IMG/VR virus record: IMGVR_UViG_3300007735_000765
Coordinates: 1 to 58,973 of that record
Length of the DNA stretch: 58,973 nucleotides
Reading direction: 5' to 3' (one strand)
From: a virus
In this document: positions 24,241 through 31,327 of the stretch, one piece after another
Layout of the letters: the number at the start of each line of letters is the position of its first letter
Position numbering within the stretch: the first letter of the stretch is position 1
The notes under the pieces: generated by a model
Seen by the model: the letters and a program-made list of their open reading frames with translations, nothing else
Database searches by the model: none
What the model was told of the DNA's origin: nothing
Position numbers and translations under genes: made by a program

Positions 24241-25206
24241 TCACTTATTCCATAGTGTTGCGTCGGTACGTGCAAGACCCGGATACCGATTACGTTGTTG
24301 TGGGTGTAACAAGTTGTAAGGATTCTGTCGTTTAAAACTACTGTTTTTAATTCTATCCAATATTCGATTTACTGTAGGAAGATCTGAATCTGGCACAGAC
24401 ATCTCTAATAGAACTTGATCCCGTGACACCGACTCGTCCAAGGCGCAGAGATTCATTAAAACAATATCGAACTGTAGATAGCTAAATCCAAACTGTGCTT
24501 CATCTCCGTCACTGATACCCAACCCGTCAGTGGGTTTGGCAAATACCGTGCTGTCAGGTACGCCGTAGAGTTCTGCTAGTTTAGGTACTTCCCAACTTTT
24601 TAGTAAACTTTGGATAGGAGCTAAATCGCCTACATCACCGTGTAAGGTCCAAAATCCTGCGGCTAGTTCACTGAAGTTATCTGTACTGCCTACTAAGCCT
24701 CGCTCCATGCTGGCAATATTGTAAACAGTCATCATTCTAGTACGAACACGTAGATTACCTCTGCGTATTGCGCTGTCCGGGGCATCAATGGTAGCATCAT
24801 ATTCTCGTACATTTTTTAACAGTTGATCGTACTGTTTAGTTAAATCTACGTGTACGTGATTTAATCCCAATGCTTGGCAGGCTTCTACACCTCTCTCAGT
24901 TTCATTGGGATTTTGATGTATGGGCATAGTTACACCAATTACACGCCAGCCTGCCTGTTTGAACAATGCGGCTGTAAGTGCGCTGTCAACCCCGCCGCTC
25001 ATGCCCAAAGCTACAGTATGTATATTGTATTTTTTACCGTAGCCAATAAGTTCACTTACTAATTTGCGACCTGTGTCTTCCAGCGTATTAAGATCGCTGT
25101 AAGTGCCGTTATCAATTAATTGTTCTAACTGTGATTCAAACCATGGTGATAAATTGGCCATGGTTTCTTGTCGACTGTATTTCAAAATTTCTTGTTTGAG
25201 ACTCAT
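24241..25206 (-). CDS. nadE: NAD+ synthetase, ammonia-dependent (NadE)
   Basis: A 321-residue NadE. The PP-loop is ALGMSGGVDSALTAALF near residue 70. Further signature parts: VGSTDNFSELAAGFWTLHGD, DLAPIQSLLKSWEVPKLAEL and KPTDGLGISDGDEAQFGFSY. No N-terminal glutaminase domain, so it should use ammonia. It converts NaAD to NAD+, the last step of synthesis. A phage copy could sustain NAD during takeover or refill NAD emptied by host defence proteins; that is inference. Confidence 0.9.
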   Translation of the reverse strand: MSLKQEILKYSRQETMANLSPWFESQLEQLIDNGTYSDLNTLEDTGRKLVSELIGYGKKYNIHTVALGMSGGVDSALTAALFKQAGWRVIGVTMPIHQNPNETERGVEACQALGLNHVHVDLTKQYDQLLKNVREYDATIDAPDSAIRRGNLRVRTRMMTVYNIASMERGLVGSTDNFSELAAGFWTLHGDVGDLAPIQSLLKSWEVPKLAELYGVPDSTVFAKPTDGLGISDGDEAQFGFSYLQFDIVLMNLCALDESVSRDQVLLEMSVPDSDLPTVNRILDRIKNSSFKRQNPYNLLHPQQRNRYPGLARTDATLWNK

Positions 25207-25214
25207 AGCTGTAT

Positions 25215-25979
25215 TTAAACTGTCAGCGATTCCACTAAACTTTCTTGGTCCAAACTCACTAAGTTAGCTAGTTCATCTTGACCATGAACATCAATGATCA
25301 AGTGTACTCTATCCAAATCGCTGTCGTTGATTACCCAATGTTTAATACCGGTGTTAAAGAAATATACTCGACCATCTGCGGGTAAGTGTCGTGCATACTT
25401 TTGCCCACCGCGATCCATGTACATAGTAACTCCAGGATTGGTAATTACAGGAATATGATAACGCACAATATAGCTAGGATCATAGTCAATGTGCGGTTTC
25501 AAATCATGATTGCCGGCTATATAAGCCAAACGTACACGAGTAATCTTGCTAGTAAACATATCTAAGATTTTCTCAATTTCGCCGGTGACTAGCTCTGTTC
25601 TTACTCCGTAATTCAGTTCATCAGCTTCGGGCATGTAATTTGGATTGTTGGGGTCTAATCTACGTTGACGTTCATATGCACTAGTAAATTTAAACTCGAC
25701 GCCCTCCCTGCGCTTAGATTCGTCAAATTTAGTCAGCATCAAGTGTCTGAACTTGTCACTGTTCATTACTTCGTGTTCATCTTCTTTGAAAAAACTACTG
25801 TGGCAGTATTCGTTGGCTACCACAAAGTCACGCATAGTGCTTTGACTCTTTAGGTTAATATCGTTGTACCTGTCGTAGTCCAACAGTCCATTAGTTTCTA
25901 AATGCTGTAACAGTGCAGGCATGTCTACGGTCATGTTGTCTAGATAACCAAAGCAGGGTAGTTGTCTTCTTGTTTTCAT
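25215..25979 (-). CDS. Aspartyl/asparaginyl beta-hydroxylase-like 2OG dioxygenase
   Basis: A 254-residue protein. The core from about residue 160 has LKPHIDYDPSYIVRYHIPVI (iron ligand His and Asp, then R-x-H-I-P), a substrate loop, HLPADGRVYFFNTG, and the second His in KHWVINDSDLDRVHLIIDV with the 2OG-binding Arg. This is the Asp/Asn-hydroxylase cupin pattern. Substrate unknown: a protein side chain or a lipid-linked group. It lies between NadE and a desaturase gene. Confidence 0.75.
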   Translation of the reverse strand: MKTRRQLPCFGYLDNMTVDMPALLQHLETNGLLDYDRYNDINLKSQSTMRDFVVANEYCHSSFFKEDEHEVMNSDKFRHLMLTKFDESKRREGVEFKFTSAYERQRRLDPNNPNYMPEADELNYGVRTELVTGEIEKILDMFTSKITRVRLAYIAGNHDLKPHIDYDPSYIVRYHIPVITNPGVTMYMDRGGQKYARHLPADGRVYFFNTGIKHWVINDSDLDRVHLIIDVHGQDELANLVSLDQESLVESLTV

Positions 25980-26701
25980 TTTTTAACTCCTTTAATTATT
26001 AATGCGCCCAGGTCCAGTTGCCACCAACGTTCACTGAAGTTCCAGGCCGCGGGGTTAGCGTGGTGATTGTTATGCCAACCTTCGCCAAATACCAAATAAC
26101 CCAATATTGGATTATTTCTACTAGTGTCTTTGCCAGTGTGATCCTGCCATCCCCAAGTGTGTCCCCAGTTGTTAATCAATCCACCTGCATGAAAAATTAA
26201 AAAGCTGGGCACAAGGTATGCATAGATCACTGCAAAAGGATCAATCATGTACAATAACACCGCGTATACTGCATGAACTGCATAATACCAGCTATGCATG
26301 AACACGTGAAATCGACTACGCAGTAAATCTGGAACCAATCTTACACTGGGTTTATTAAACATAATTAAAAACTGCACACGAAACCAACCTTTATGATAAG
26401 GACTGTGAGGATCTTGATCTGTGTCTACATGTCTATGATGCGCCCTATGAATCGCTGTCCATACTATGCTAGATCCGTAGCCGCCTAATGTACCGCAGAC
26501 TGTGCCAAAATATTCAAACCACTTGGGTGCTACAAAACTTTTGTGTGTAAGTAGTCTATGATAGATTACCGTAGCTCCCATGGCCATAAATGAATACACC
26601 ACTGCTGTCCATAACCAATCGGTCCATGTACTGTACATGAACATAGGAATCAGTGCCAGGGCACAAACTATTTGAAATAAAAATAACCAATTGATTTTCA
26701 T
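25976..26701 (-). CDS. Fatty acid desaturase, acyl-CoA delta-9 type
   Basis: A 241-residue integral membrane di-iron enzyme. Three His boxes: HRLLTHKSF, HRAHHRHVD and EGWHNNHHA, with four to five membrane segments between (FLFQIVCALALIPMF, WTAVVYSFMAMGATVIY). This is the OLE1/DesC-type layout. It would introduce a cis double bond into host acyl chains and fluidise membranes. It is one of three desaturase loci in the window (others at 44885-45630 and 48441-49235). Confidence 0.85.
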   Translation of the reverse strand: MKINWLFLFQIVCALALIPMFMYSTWTDWLWTAVVYSFMAMGATVIYHRLLTHKSFVAPKWFEYFGTVCGTLGGYGSSIVWTAIHRAHHRHVDTDQDPHSPYHKGWFRVQFLIMFNKPSVRLVPDLLRSRFHVFMHSWYYAVHAVYAVLLYMIDPFAVIYAYLVPSFLIFHAGGLINNWGHTWGWQDHTGKDTSRNNPILGYLVFGEGWHNNHHANPAAWNFSERWWQLDLGALIIKGVKK

Positions 26702-27378
26702 GTTCTTACTACCTCACCATAAATTCTTCTACGATTGTCTCCGGCTAAGCTGACGATTTCATTTTCATCTACATCTCTTAACACCATGATTCTAGGATGC
26801 ACTACTGCATTAGCACCTACTCTAGGTCCTTCGGCTTTGACCAACGCGGCTCCGAATCCGATGTGAACGTTTTCCTCTATAATTGTACGACCAATTACGT
26901 GCGCATCTCTTTCAATGACACTGTTTTTACCTAACACACAGTCATGCGGTAAAGCCGCACTGCCATGAAGTTGACTGTGTGGCATCATTACTGCATTGGC
27001 ACCCACACAGGCAGTATATCCAATGAATGCACCGGGATGTATTACTGCGCTTTTACTGATAAAAGTATTCGTACTTTTTAGTGTTGCCAATGGTAAATTG
27101 TGTTTTTCCACGAGTGCGATCATTTTCAGTCGCTTGGCTCGGTCTAGGGTATTGATCGGTATGACACTAGGGCTAACAAAGAACAGGTAGTCGTTGCGCA
27201 GTTGTTCGAAATTCGTAGTTTCTTCACTGCCCACAAAAGGAACACCGTTAACAGAGTCTGTGTTACCATAGTAGTTGTCATCGATGATGCCATGCACAGT
27301 CATGCCCATTTCTTCAGCAGTGTCTACAAATAAGCCGATGTTGGAATTAGATCCAAGAAAGATTAAAGGTTTGTACAT
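26698..27378 (-). CDS. NeuD/PglD-type left-handed beta-helix acyltransferase
   Basis: A 226-residue protein with a Rossmann-like N-terminal part (PLIFLGSNSNIGLFVDTAEE) and hexapeptide repeats from residue 110 on (AVIHPGAFIGYTACVGANAV, VIGRTIIEENVHIGFGAALV, VGANAVVHPRIMVLRDV). That is the NeuD/PglD layout, which O- or N-acetylates UDP- or CMP-linked sugars. It is the promoter-proximal gene of the long sugar operon. Fits with acylation of the sugar built downstream. Confidence 0.75.
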   Translation of the reverse strand: MYKPLIFLGSNSNIGLFVDTAEEMGMTVHGIIDDNYYGNTDSVNGVPFVGSEETTNFEQLRNDYLFFVSPSVIPINTLDRAKRLKMIALVEKHNLPLATLKSTNTFISKSAVIHPGAFIGYTACVGANAVMMPHSQLHGSAALPHDCVLGKNSVIERDAHVIGRTIIEENVHIGFGAALVKAEGPRVGANAVVHPRIMVLRDVDENEIVSLAGDNRRRIYGEVVRT

Positions 27379-27395
27379 ATAATTAAAAAACTACT

Positions 27396-27425
27396 ATTAT
27401 AGAGAATAGCTTATAGAAATGTCAA
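27396..27425 (-). promoter_or_regulatory. Sigma70 promoter of the sugar/lipid operon
   Basis: TTGACA (27420-27425) and TATAAT (27396-27401) on the minus strand, 18-base spacer, 18 bases before ATG 27378. Tight packing of all following genes down to 16631 suggests one 10.8-kb transcript. Confidence 0.8.
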
Positions 27426-27537
27426 CAATTCTATGTACGGGCGGCGTTCTAAGCATAGTTATGTTAGTAAAAGAGTCACTACTCTAGGCGTCACTGACAG
27501 TCCGACGTCGATTGCTCGGCGTTGCTAAGAATATTTA
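27426..27537. other. Structured non-coding stretch between operons
   Basis: About 110 bases without an open frame. An imperfect direct repeat (CTTAGCAACGCCG and CTTAGAACGCCGC on the minus strand) flanks a region with short self-complementary pieces. It could be an operator, an RNA leader or a degenerate gene; nothing more can be said. Confidence 0.3.
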
Positions 27538-27566
27538 GTCAAAAAAATAGGACCCGAAGGTCCTAT
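27538..27566 (-). terminator. Rho-independent terminator after the Ro60 gene
   Basis: On the minus strand ATAGGACC-TTCG-GGTCCTAT followed by seven T. It ends the transcript that contains the TROVE gene and the non-coding stretch 27567-27678. Confidence 0.85.
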
Positions 27567-27678
27567 TGGTAGTTTTTTGTGTCAGGATTACCAAACCCCG
27601 GATACACAGCCCATCCCCTATTTCGTGTATCACGGACGCAGTATTTCATTCCTTGCGGATATCAGGGGCCTGCGAATC
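27567..27678 (-). ncRNA. Structured 3' region of the Ro60 transcript, possible small RNA
   Basis: Between the TROVE stop codon and the terminator. On the minus strand CGCAG/CTGCG and a perfect GATACAC/GTGTATC stem can form, with GGTTTGGTAATCC before the terminator. Stem-rich RNA beside a Ro60 gene is suggestive of a Y-type RNA, but no conserved Y-RNA motif is certain. Confidence 0.4.
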
Positions 27679-29100
27679 TTAGACCGCGTAGCGATCGACC
27701 ATTACAGTCTTTAACATGATTGCTTCTGGTGTGAAGTCATCCATGTCGTTGCTTAAAATGCCTTTGGCCACAGCTGGGCTGAAACCAGACACTAAAGCAG
27801 TGCCGCGCTTGTCGAACTTGACGGGGGTGTTGCCGTAAGCGGCGTTCAAGTTCCAGAATACAACCTTTGGAAGTTCATATCCTGCGGCTTGGTACTTACG
27901 TTCAATCATTTCGATTGCACTGTCATCGTGTTCAACACAAGTGTCAAACTGCATGTCGCTGAAGATAACCAATGTTTCAGGCATTTCTTCTTGCGGTACC
28001 TTGTTTTCCAAGGCAGTCTTAAGTACCAAATCAAATGCCTTGTGCAAATTGGTGTTAGCCACTTCGCCAGTACACATTTGATCAATCTTTTGATTGATAT
28101 TGCCCTTAAGGTTCACTAACTTAGGAGTGTTGCTAAAAGTCAAGAAAGTATCCTTGAATTTACCCTTGTTCTTGTCTGCAAAGTACAGGCCCAAAGACAC
28201 TGCAACTTCCAAACAAGTCAAGCCACTCTTGCTGTTGTAACCACCTGCGGCACAGGTCATTGACCCAGAGCTGTCAACCATTGGCAACACGCTGGCGTCA
28301 CCAATAAAGTTGGGCAATGCATCCCATTGTGCTTGGATAGCATCAAGCTCGGTGTTAGTCCAAGATTGACGGCCCCATGCACCAATACGACCCTTAAGGA
28401 CATCGTATGGGAACACTGCACCAGCGTTAATCTTAACGCCAGCTTCGCCCTTGACCAATTTAGTCACATATTCAGCGTAGGTTGTGCCATGACGACCAAA
28501 CGCTTTCTTGTAACGTGCATGGGCCACACTGGGCACATGGCTATAGTTGATGCTATCCCAGTTGTTGGCACACATCTGTGTTTCAACAACATTGGTCATA
28601 CCAACCAAGGTCTTGCGATATTGCTTTGGGGTCATACCAAAGAATTCACGGATTTCACGTGCAAGATTACCCTTGCGCGGAGTCCACTTTGCGGCAAGAC
28701 CGTTGCCTTCACGAAGATGGTTACCCAACAGGTTGAAGGCTTCCCACTTTAGCTTGGCGTCGGTAAAGACAAACAAGTCGTCAAAACGGCCTAGCTCAGG
28801 GATTTTATGGATCAGCAAAGCCGCATCAGCGGGGTTTGCCTTTTCCATGTATGCCAGGATGTCACGGAAAACTTGACGTTCACCGCTACCACCGCGGGCA
28901 TCTCGAGCCCACAATGCAATACGCAATGCCAAATCTCGATTTTCTACATAGGCCGCAGTAAATGCGGGCACAATGTCTTTACCACGGCTTGCGCCGATGT
29001 TGTAAAACAAGTCAACACAGGCACTGGCCGAGCCGACTCGAGCTTTCATACCGTTAGCGGTACGAGCTGATTGATTCTTAACTGCTTCTGCGAATTGCAT
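27679..29100 (-). CDS. TROVE-domain RNA-binding protein (Ro60 / Rsr homologue)
   Basis: A 473-residue Ro60-like ring protein. The TROVE part fills residues 1-260 (RTANGMKARVGSASACVDLF, LALRIALWARDARGGSGERQ, FGMTPKQYRKTLVGMTNVVE). A vWA domain follows with a MIDAS-type DSSGSM motif in PMVDSSGSMTC and LVIFSDMQFD. Ro60 binds misfolded RNAs and Y RNAs and works with exoribonucleases. Its transcript starts at 29608-29636 and carries three structured RNA elements before the ATG. A role in tRNA/RNA quality control for the phage's odd RNAs is inferred. Confidence 0.9.
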   Translation of the reverse strand: MQFAEAVKNQSARTANGMKARVGSASACVDLFYNIGASRGKDIVPAFTAAYVENRDLALRIALWARDARGGSGERQVFRDILAYMEKANPADAALLIHKIPELGRFDDLFVFTDAKLKWEAFNLLGNHLREGNGLAAKWTPRKGNLAREIREFFGMTPKQYRKTLVGMTNVVETQMCANNWDSINYSHVPSVAHARYKKAFGRHGTTYAEYVTKLVKGEAGVKINAGAVFPYDVLKGRIGAWGRQSWTNTELDAIQAQWDALPNFIGDASVLPMVDSSGSMTCAAGGYNSKSGLTCLEVAVSLGLYFADKNKGKFKDTFLTFSNTPKLVNLKGNINQKIDQMCTGEVANTNLHKAFDLVLKTALENKVPQEEMPETLVIFSDMQFDTCVEHDDSAIEMIERKYQAAGYELPKVVFWNLNAAYGNTPVKFDKRGTALVSGFSPAVAKGILSNDMDDFTPEAIMLKTVMVDRYAV

Positions 29101-29129
29101 AGGTGCTCCTTTCTAATTGATTATGCAAC

Positions 29130-29183
29130 AGGATGCGCTTTTTTACTATTTGGAAAAGTAGTTAAAGTTGCTGAATGCATCCT
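29130..29183 (-). ncRNA. CAGCAA-family element a: stem-closed mini-RNA with TCC anticodon-like arm
   Basis: On the minus strand AGGATGC pairs with GCATCCT (seven pairs); ATTCAGCAAC follows the 5' side. Inside, CTACT-TTTCCAA-AATAG resembles an anticodon arm for Gly (TCC) with one C-A mismatch. No D or T arm. Third of three family members in tandem upstream of the Ro60 gene. Confidence 0.55.
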
Positions 29184-29200
29184 AAAAAATTTTACTAACT

Positions 29201-29428
29201 GGATGATCGAAACGGTGATTTATTTTCTGCTCTGCCCCATCCCCAGTATATCGGTTCAGTTCCCAGAGCCTAACCTAACTTGTGTCTGCGTTAGATAACA
29301 TATATGTCTTTCCATAAGTCGTCAGTTCTTTCGGAGCATTTCTGCTGAGTAGCGAACTACTCACCTTTCCACGGGTCCTTCTACTGCTGTAGAGGCTTTA
29401 GTATTGTTTTAAATTGCTGAACTCATCC
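29201..29428 (-). ncRNA. CAGCAA-family element f: large structured RNA (228 nt)
   Basis: On the minus strand the ends GGATGA/TCATCC pair, with GTTCAGCAA just inside the 5' side and AGTTA after the 3' side, as in the shorter members. The interior has a strong GAGTAG-TTCG-CTACTC hairpin and a GCTCTG/CAGAGC stem. No open frame. Family unknown. Confidence 0.5.
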
Positions 29429-29440
29429 AAAAAATACAAC

Positions 29441-29587
29441 AGGCTAGTTTCCTACTTTTTGATTTAAAAGAGAAATCGAAACTCTTCTCGTCCAGACTGT
29501 CGAAATACACCTTCAAAGGTTGCCCTCCAGCGCATAACGCAGTATACCCAGACACGACAAGTTTTGTTGATTTGCTGTAACTAACCT
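29441..29587 (-). ncRNA. CAGCAA-family element g: structured RNA (147 nt)
   Basis: On the minus strand AGGTTAGT pairs with ACTAGCCT (one G-T); TACAGCAAAT lies inside the 5' side and GTTGTATT after the 3' side. A T-arm-like hairpin (TTTCGATT loop) is visible inside. It is the first element downstream of the promoter at 29608-29636. Confidence 0.5.
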
Positions 29588-29607
29588 TTTAACTTTACAA
29601 TGTATCT

Positions 29608-29636
29608 ATTATAATACACTTTCTCGATGTTGTCTA
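29608..29636 (-). promoter_or_regulatory. Sigma70 promoter of elements g, f, a and the Ro60 gene
   Basis: TAGACA (29631-29636) and TATAAT (29608-29613) on the minus strand, 17-base spacer. The first open frame is 500 bases downstream, so the transcript starts with the three structured elements. Confidence 0.7.
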
Positions 29637-29665
29637 CTATTTTTTATAGTAGGTTTACCAAATTC

Positions 29666-29741
29666 TGGTGCGCGATGACAGATTCGAACTGCCGACATCC
29701 AACGAGTCAAATTGGCACTCTACCAACTGAGTTAATCGCGC
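29666..29741 (-). tRNA. tRNA-Val (anticodon GAC)
   Basis: Complete cloverleaf with encoded CCA. The anticodon loop is TTGACTC: Val by anticodon, but position 37 is T where a purine is almost universal, and stem pair 31-39 is T-G. D loop has GG and T loop is TTCGAAT. Identity is therefore slightly uncertain. Confidence 0.75.
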
Positions 29742-29745
29742 ATTG

Positions 29746-29820
29746 TGGTCCGGCCACCAGGAATCGAACCTGGATTTACTGCTTAGAAGGCAGATGTTCT
29801 ATCCATTGAACTATGGCCAG
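29746..29820 (-). tRNA. tRNA-Arg (anticodon TCT)
   Basis: CCA encoded; acceptor CTGGCCA/TGGCCGG; loop CTTCTAA; T loop TTCGATT. Reads AGA/AGG, codons rare in many Gram-negative hosts. Four bases separate it from the Val tRNA. Confidence 0.9.
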
Positions 29821-29824
29821 AAAT

Positions 29825-30199
29825 TTATCTAACTACTCTAGCCCTTGCGGTAACCATTTCGTCTATGTTTCCTTTAATTATAACATTTGTGTAAGTATCT
29901 GTCAAGCCAGAAGCGTGATCCACTACCCTATTGTCGGGCTCGTGATATGTTCTAATACGCTCAGTGCCTGCTTGGAAACGTTCGGTGTCTTTATGAAAAT
30001 GCGCCATTACCCTTGCTAAACATACTGCATGGGCACTTCGCTTATTGTCTTCGCGACTGCGACTGCCTGTGCCATTGGCTTGAATGCCAGTGGGCTCATG
30101 TATGCATCGGCAACAGTTTTGATGCTTGTTACGGTGTTGGCCTCCTTTACCGGTGCCACTGTACCATTCATATTTAAATTGTTCGTCCGTAATTTTCAT
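29825..30199 (-). CDS. Stand-alone GGQ-domain peptide chain release factor
   Basis: A 124-residue protein consisting of the peptidyl-hydrolysis domain of class I release factors: SGTGKGGQHRNKHQNC carries the GGQ motif near residue 20, and ERIRTYHEPDNRVVDHASGL is the RF-type C-terminal part. The codon-recognition domains are absent, so it resembles ArfB/ICT1 or PrfH, which release peptides from stalled or damaged ribosomes. Placement among tRNA genes suggests a translation-rescue job. An internal promoter near its 3' end serves the tRNAs downstream. Confidence 0.8.
   Translation of the reverse strand: MKITDEQFKYEWYSGTGKGGQHRNKHQNCCRCIHEPTGIQANGTGSRSREDNKRSAHAVCLARVMAHFHKDTERFQAGTERIRTYHEPDNRVVDHASGLTDTYTNVIIKGNIDEMVTARARVVR
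29877..29905 (-). promoter_or_regulatory. Sigma70 promoter for tRNA-Arg(TCT) and tRNA-Val
   Basis: TTGACA (29900-29905) and TATAAT (29877-29882) on the minus strand, 17-base spacer, inside the release-factor gene and about 55 bases before the first tRNA. Confidence 0.8.
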
Positions 30200-30209
30200 A
30201 TAAACTCCT

Positions 30210-30286
30210 TGGTGCCCTGGGTGGGACTCGAACCCACAAAACCTACGACCTCAACATAGTGCGTATGCCAATTCCGCCACCGGGGC
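30210..30286 (-). tRNA. tRNA-Leu (anticodon GAG) with short variable loop
   Basis: CCA encoded; loop TTGAGGT; D arm of Leu type (GCGGAATTGGCATACGC). The variable loop is only five bases (GTTTT), although bacterial Leu tRNAs are class II. One C-A mismatch in the acceptor stem. Good T arm (GTGGG-TTCGAGT-CCCAC). Confidence 0.75.
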
Positions 30287-30361
30287 TGGTCTCGCCAGTA
30301 GGAATCGAACCTACATTTATTCTTTAGGAGAGAATCGTTCTATCCATTGAACTATAGCGAG
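30287..30361 (-). tRNA. tRNA-Arg (anticodon CCT)
   Basis: CCA encoded; acceptor CTCGCTA/TGGCGAG; anticodon arm ATTCT-CTCCTAA-AGAAT; T loop TTCGATT. The first ten bases also encode the end of gene 30352-30657. Confidence 0.9.
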
Positions 30362-30657
30362 TTATCGTTTAAAGTTTGTTGAACACGCTTAACAGTATTT
30401 AAACACACATGGTCAAAGCCATGACCCTCTTCTGTGTCAACAATAACACCTTCTAGTTCATAGAACTGGTCTCGGTTTACCTTTTTCAAACGTTGAATTT
30501 CATCTGCGGCTTCTTCCAATAAATCTGCAATACGATCAGGTGCGCCTTCTTCAACACTTTTGCGTCCGGGAATTTGCCTACGAATCTCTGCTCGCTTGCG
30601 CAAACGAAAAACTAGGCTCTGTTCACTGACAGGTAAATTGCTTTCATCTTTCATCAT
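30352..30657 (-). CDS. Hypothetical phage protein (101 aa)
   Basis: Not recognised. A charged helical protein with RLRKRAEIRRQIPGRKSVEE and RIADLLEEAADEIQRLKKVN, the latter a motif common in small phage proteins of unknown role. Its stop codon TAG lies ten bases inside tRNA-Arg(CCT), so messenger and tRNA share sequence on the same strand, and RNase P cutting would trim the message at its very end. Confidence 0.5.
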   Translation of the reverse strand: MMKDESNLPVSEQSLVFRLRKRAEIRRQIPGRKSVEEGAPDRIADLLEEAADEIQRLKKVNRDQFYELEGVIVDTEEGHGFDHVCLNTVKRVQQTLNDNSL

Positions 30658-30745
30658 ACTTTCCTATTAAGCACGAAGCCTTTAAAATAAATGAAGAAGG
30701 CTTTTGTGACCCTCTTCATTTCTCGCCAATAGAATTGACGGTATG
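30658..30745 (-). other. Intergenic stretch with competing hairpins
   Basis: On the minus strand AATGAAGA...TCTTCATT and AAGCCTT...AAAGGCTT can form mutually exclusive stems, as in an attenuator. No open frame. Confidence 0.35.
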
Positions 30746-31246
30746 TCACCCGATGTTCTTTCGAGCTATTGTCATTAACATTGGATCGCCTTTGGTCATA
30801 ACTTCTAACAACAATCTCTTTTCTTCTAAGTAAGTCTTGGCAAACTTTTCATCGTGTGCCATAATACTTTTAGTATTAGAGATCAAATCCGCCAACTTGA
30901 CTGTTTGGGCCGGGGCAGGTGCCATTGCAGTGTGCGCTCTGTCGATTGCTTTACGTGTGGCACGATTACCTTGTTCTGGACGACTGACGTCTGTAAGCCA
31001 TCCCACCAACTCCGCGACCGTCTCGCCAAATTCTTCTCGAATAACTTCAATTGTAACTCCCGTGTCTTCTACAACATCATGCAACCATGCCGCGGCCAAC
31101 ATTTCATCAGTGTGTGCCACAGTGCTAACAATGCTAACAACTTCGGCGGGATGGACAATGTAAGGCTCGTTGGTATACTTACGAAGTTGAGCCACTGCCG
31201 CATGTGCCGCAGTAGCAAATACTCTGGCTTTTTCTACTATTGTCAT
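30746..31246 (-). CDS. HD-domain hydrolase of the Mesh1/SpoT type
   Basis: A 166-residue compact HD protein: YIVHPAEVVSIV, the His-Asp pair in AAWLHDVVEDTGVTIEVIRE with the SpoT-type Glu-Asp, and an Asp in TVKLADLISNTKSI. This is the small Mesh1 layout (hydrolase domain only, no synthetase or TGS). Mesh1 removes pyrophosphate from (p)ppGpp, or phosphate from NADPH in animals. In a phage it could cancel the stringent response. Own consensus promoter and AAGGAG site. Confidence 0.8.
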   Translation of the reverse strand: MTIVEKARVFATAAHAAVAQLRKYTNEPYIVHPAEVVSIVSTVAHTDEMLAAAWLHDVVEDTGVTIEVIREEFGETVAELVGWLTDVSRPEQGNRATRKAIDRAHTAMAPAPAQTVKLADLISNTKSIMAHDEKFAKTYLEEKRLLLEVMTKGDPMLMTIARKNIG

Positions 31247-31269
31247 AGTCCACTCCTTCTTATATGTAT

Positions 31270-31298
31270 ATTATACAGTAATAATGAATTTTGGGCAA
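31270..31298 (-). promoter_or_regulatory. Sigma70 promoter of the Mesh1-like gene
   Basis: TTGCCC (31293-31298) and TATAAT (31270-31275), 17-base spacer on the minus strand. A palindrome lies ten bases upstream. Confidence 0.75.
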
Positions 31299-31307
31299 AC
31301 AAAAAAA

Positions 31308-31323
31308 TAGTACCTTAGTACTA
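31308..31323. promoter_or_regulatory. Palindrome TAGTAC-n4-GTACTA
   Basis: Perfect six-base arms around CTTA, same layout as the TAATAC palindromes at 16065 and 16401. Candidate site for one phage regulator. Confidence 0.5.
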
Positions 31324-31327
31324 CTTG

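Noticed and set aside
29101-29665. Group I or II intron before the Ro60 gene
   Set aside because: No exon interruption, no intron core motifs and no homing endonuclease frame.
30868-30884. TAATAC...GTATTA palindrome inside the Mesh1-like gene
   Set aside because: Spacer is five instead of four bases and it lies in coding sequence away from a promoter; probably chance.
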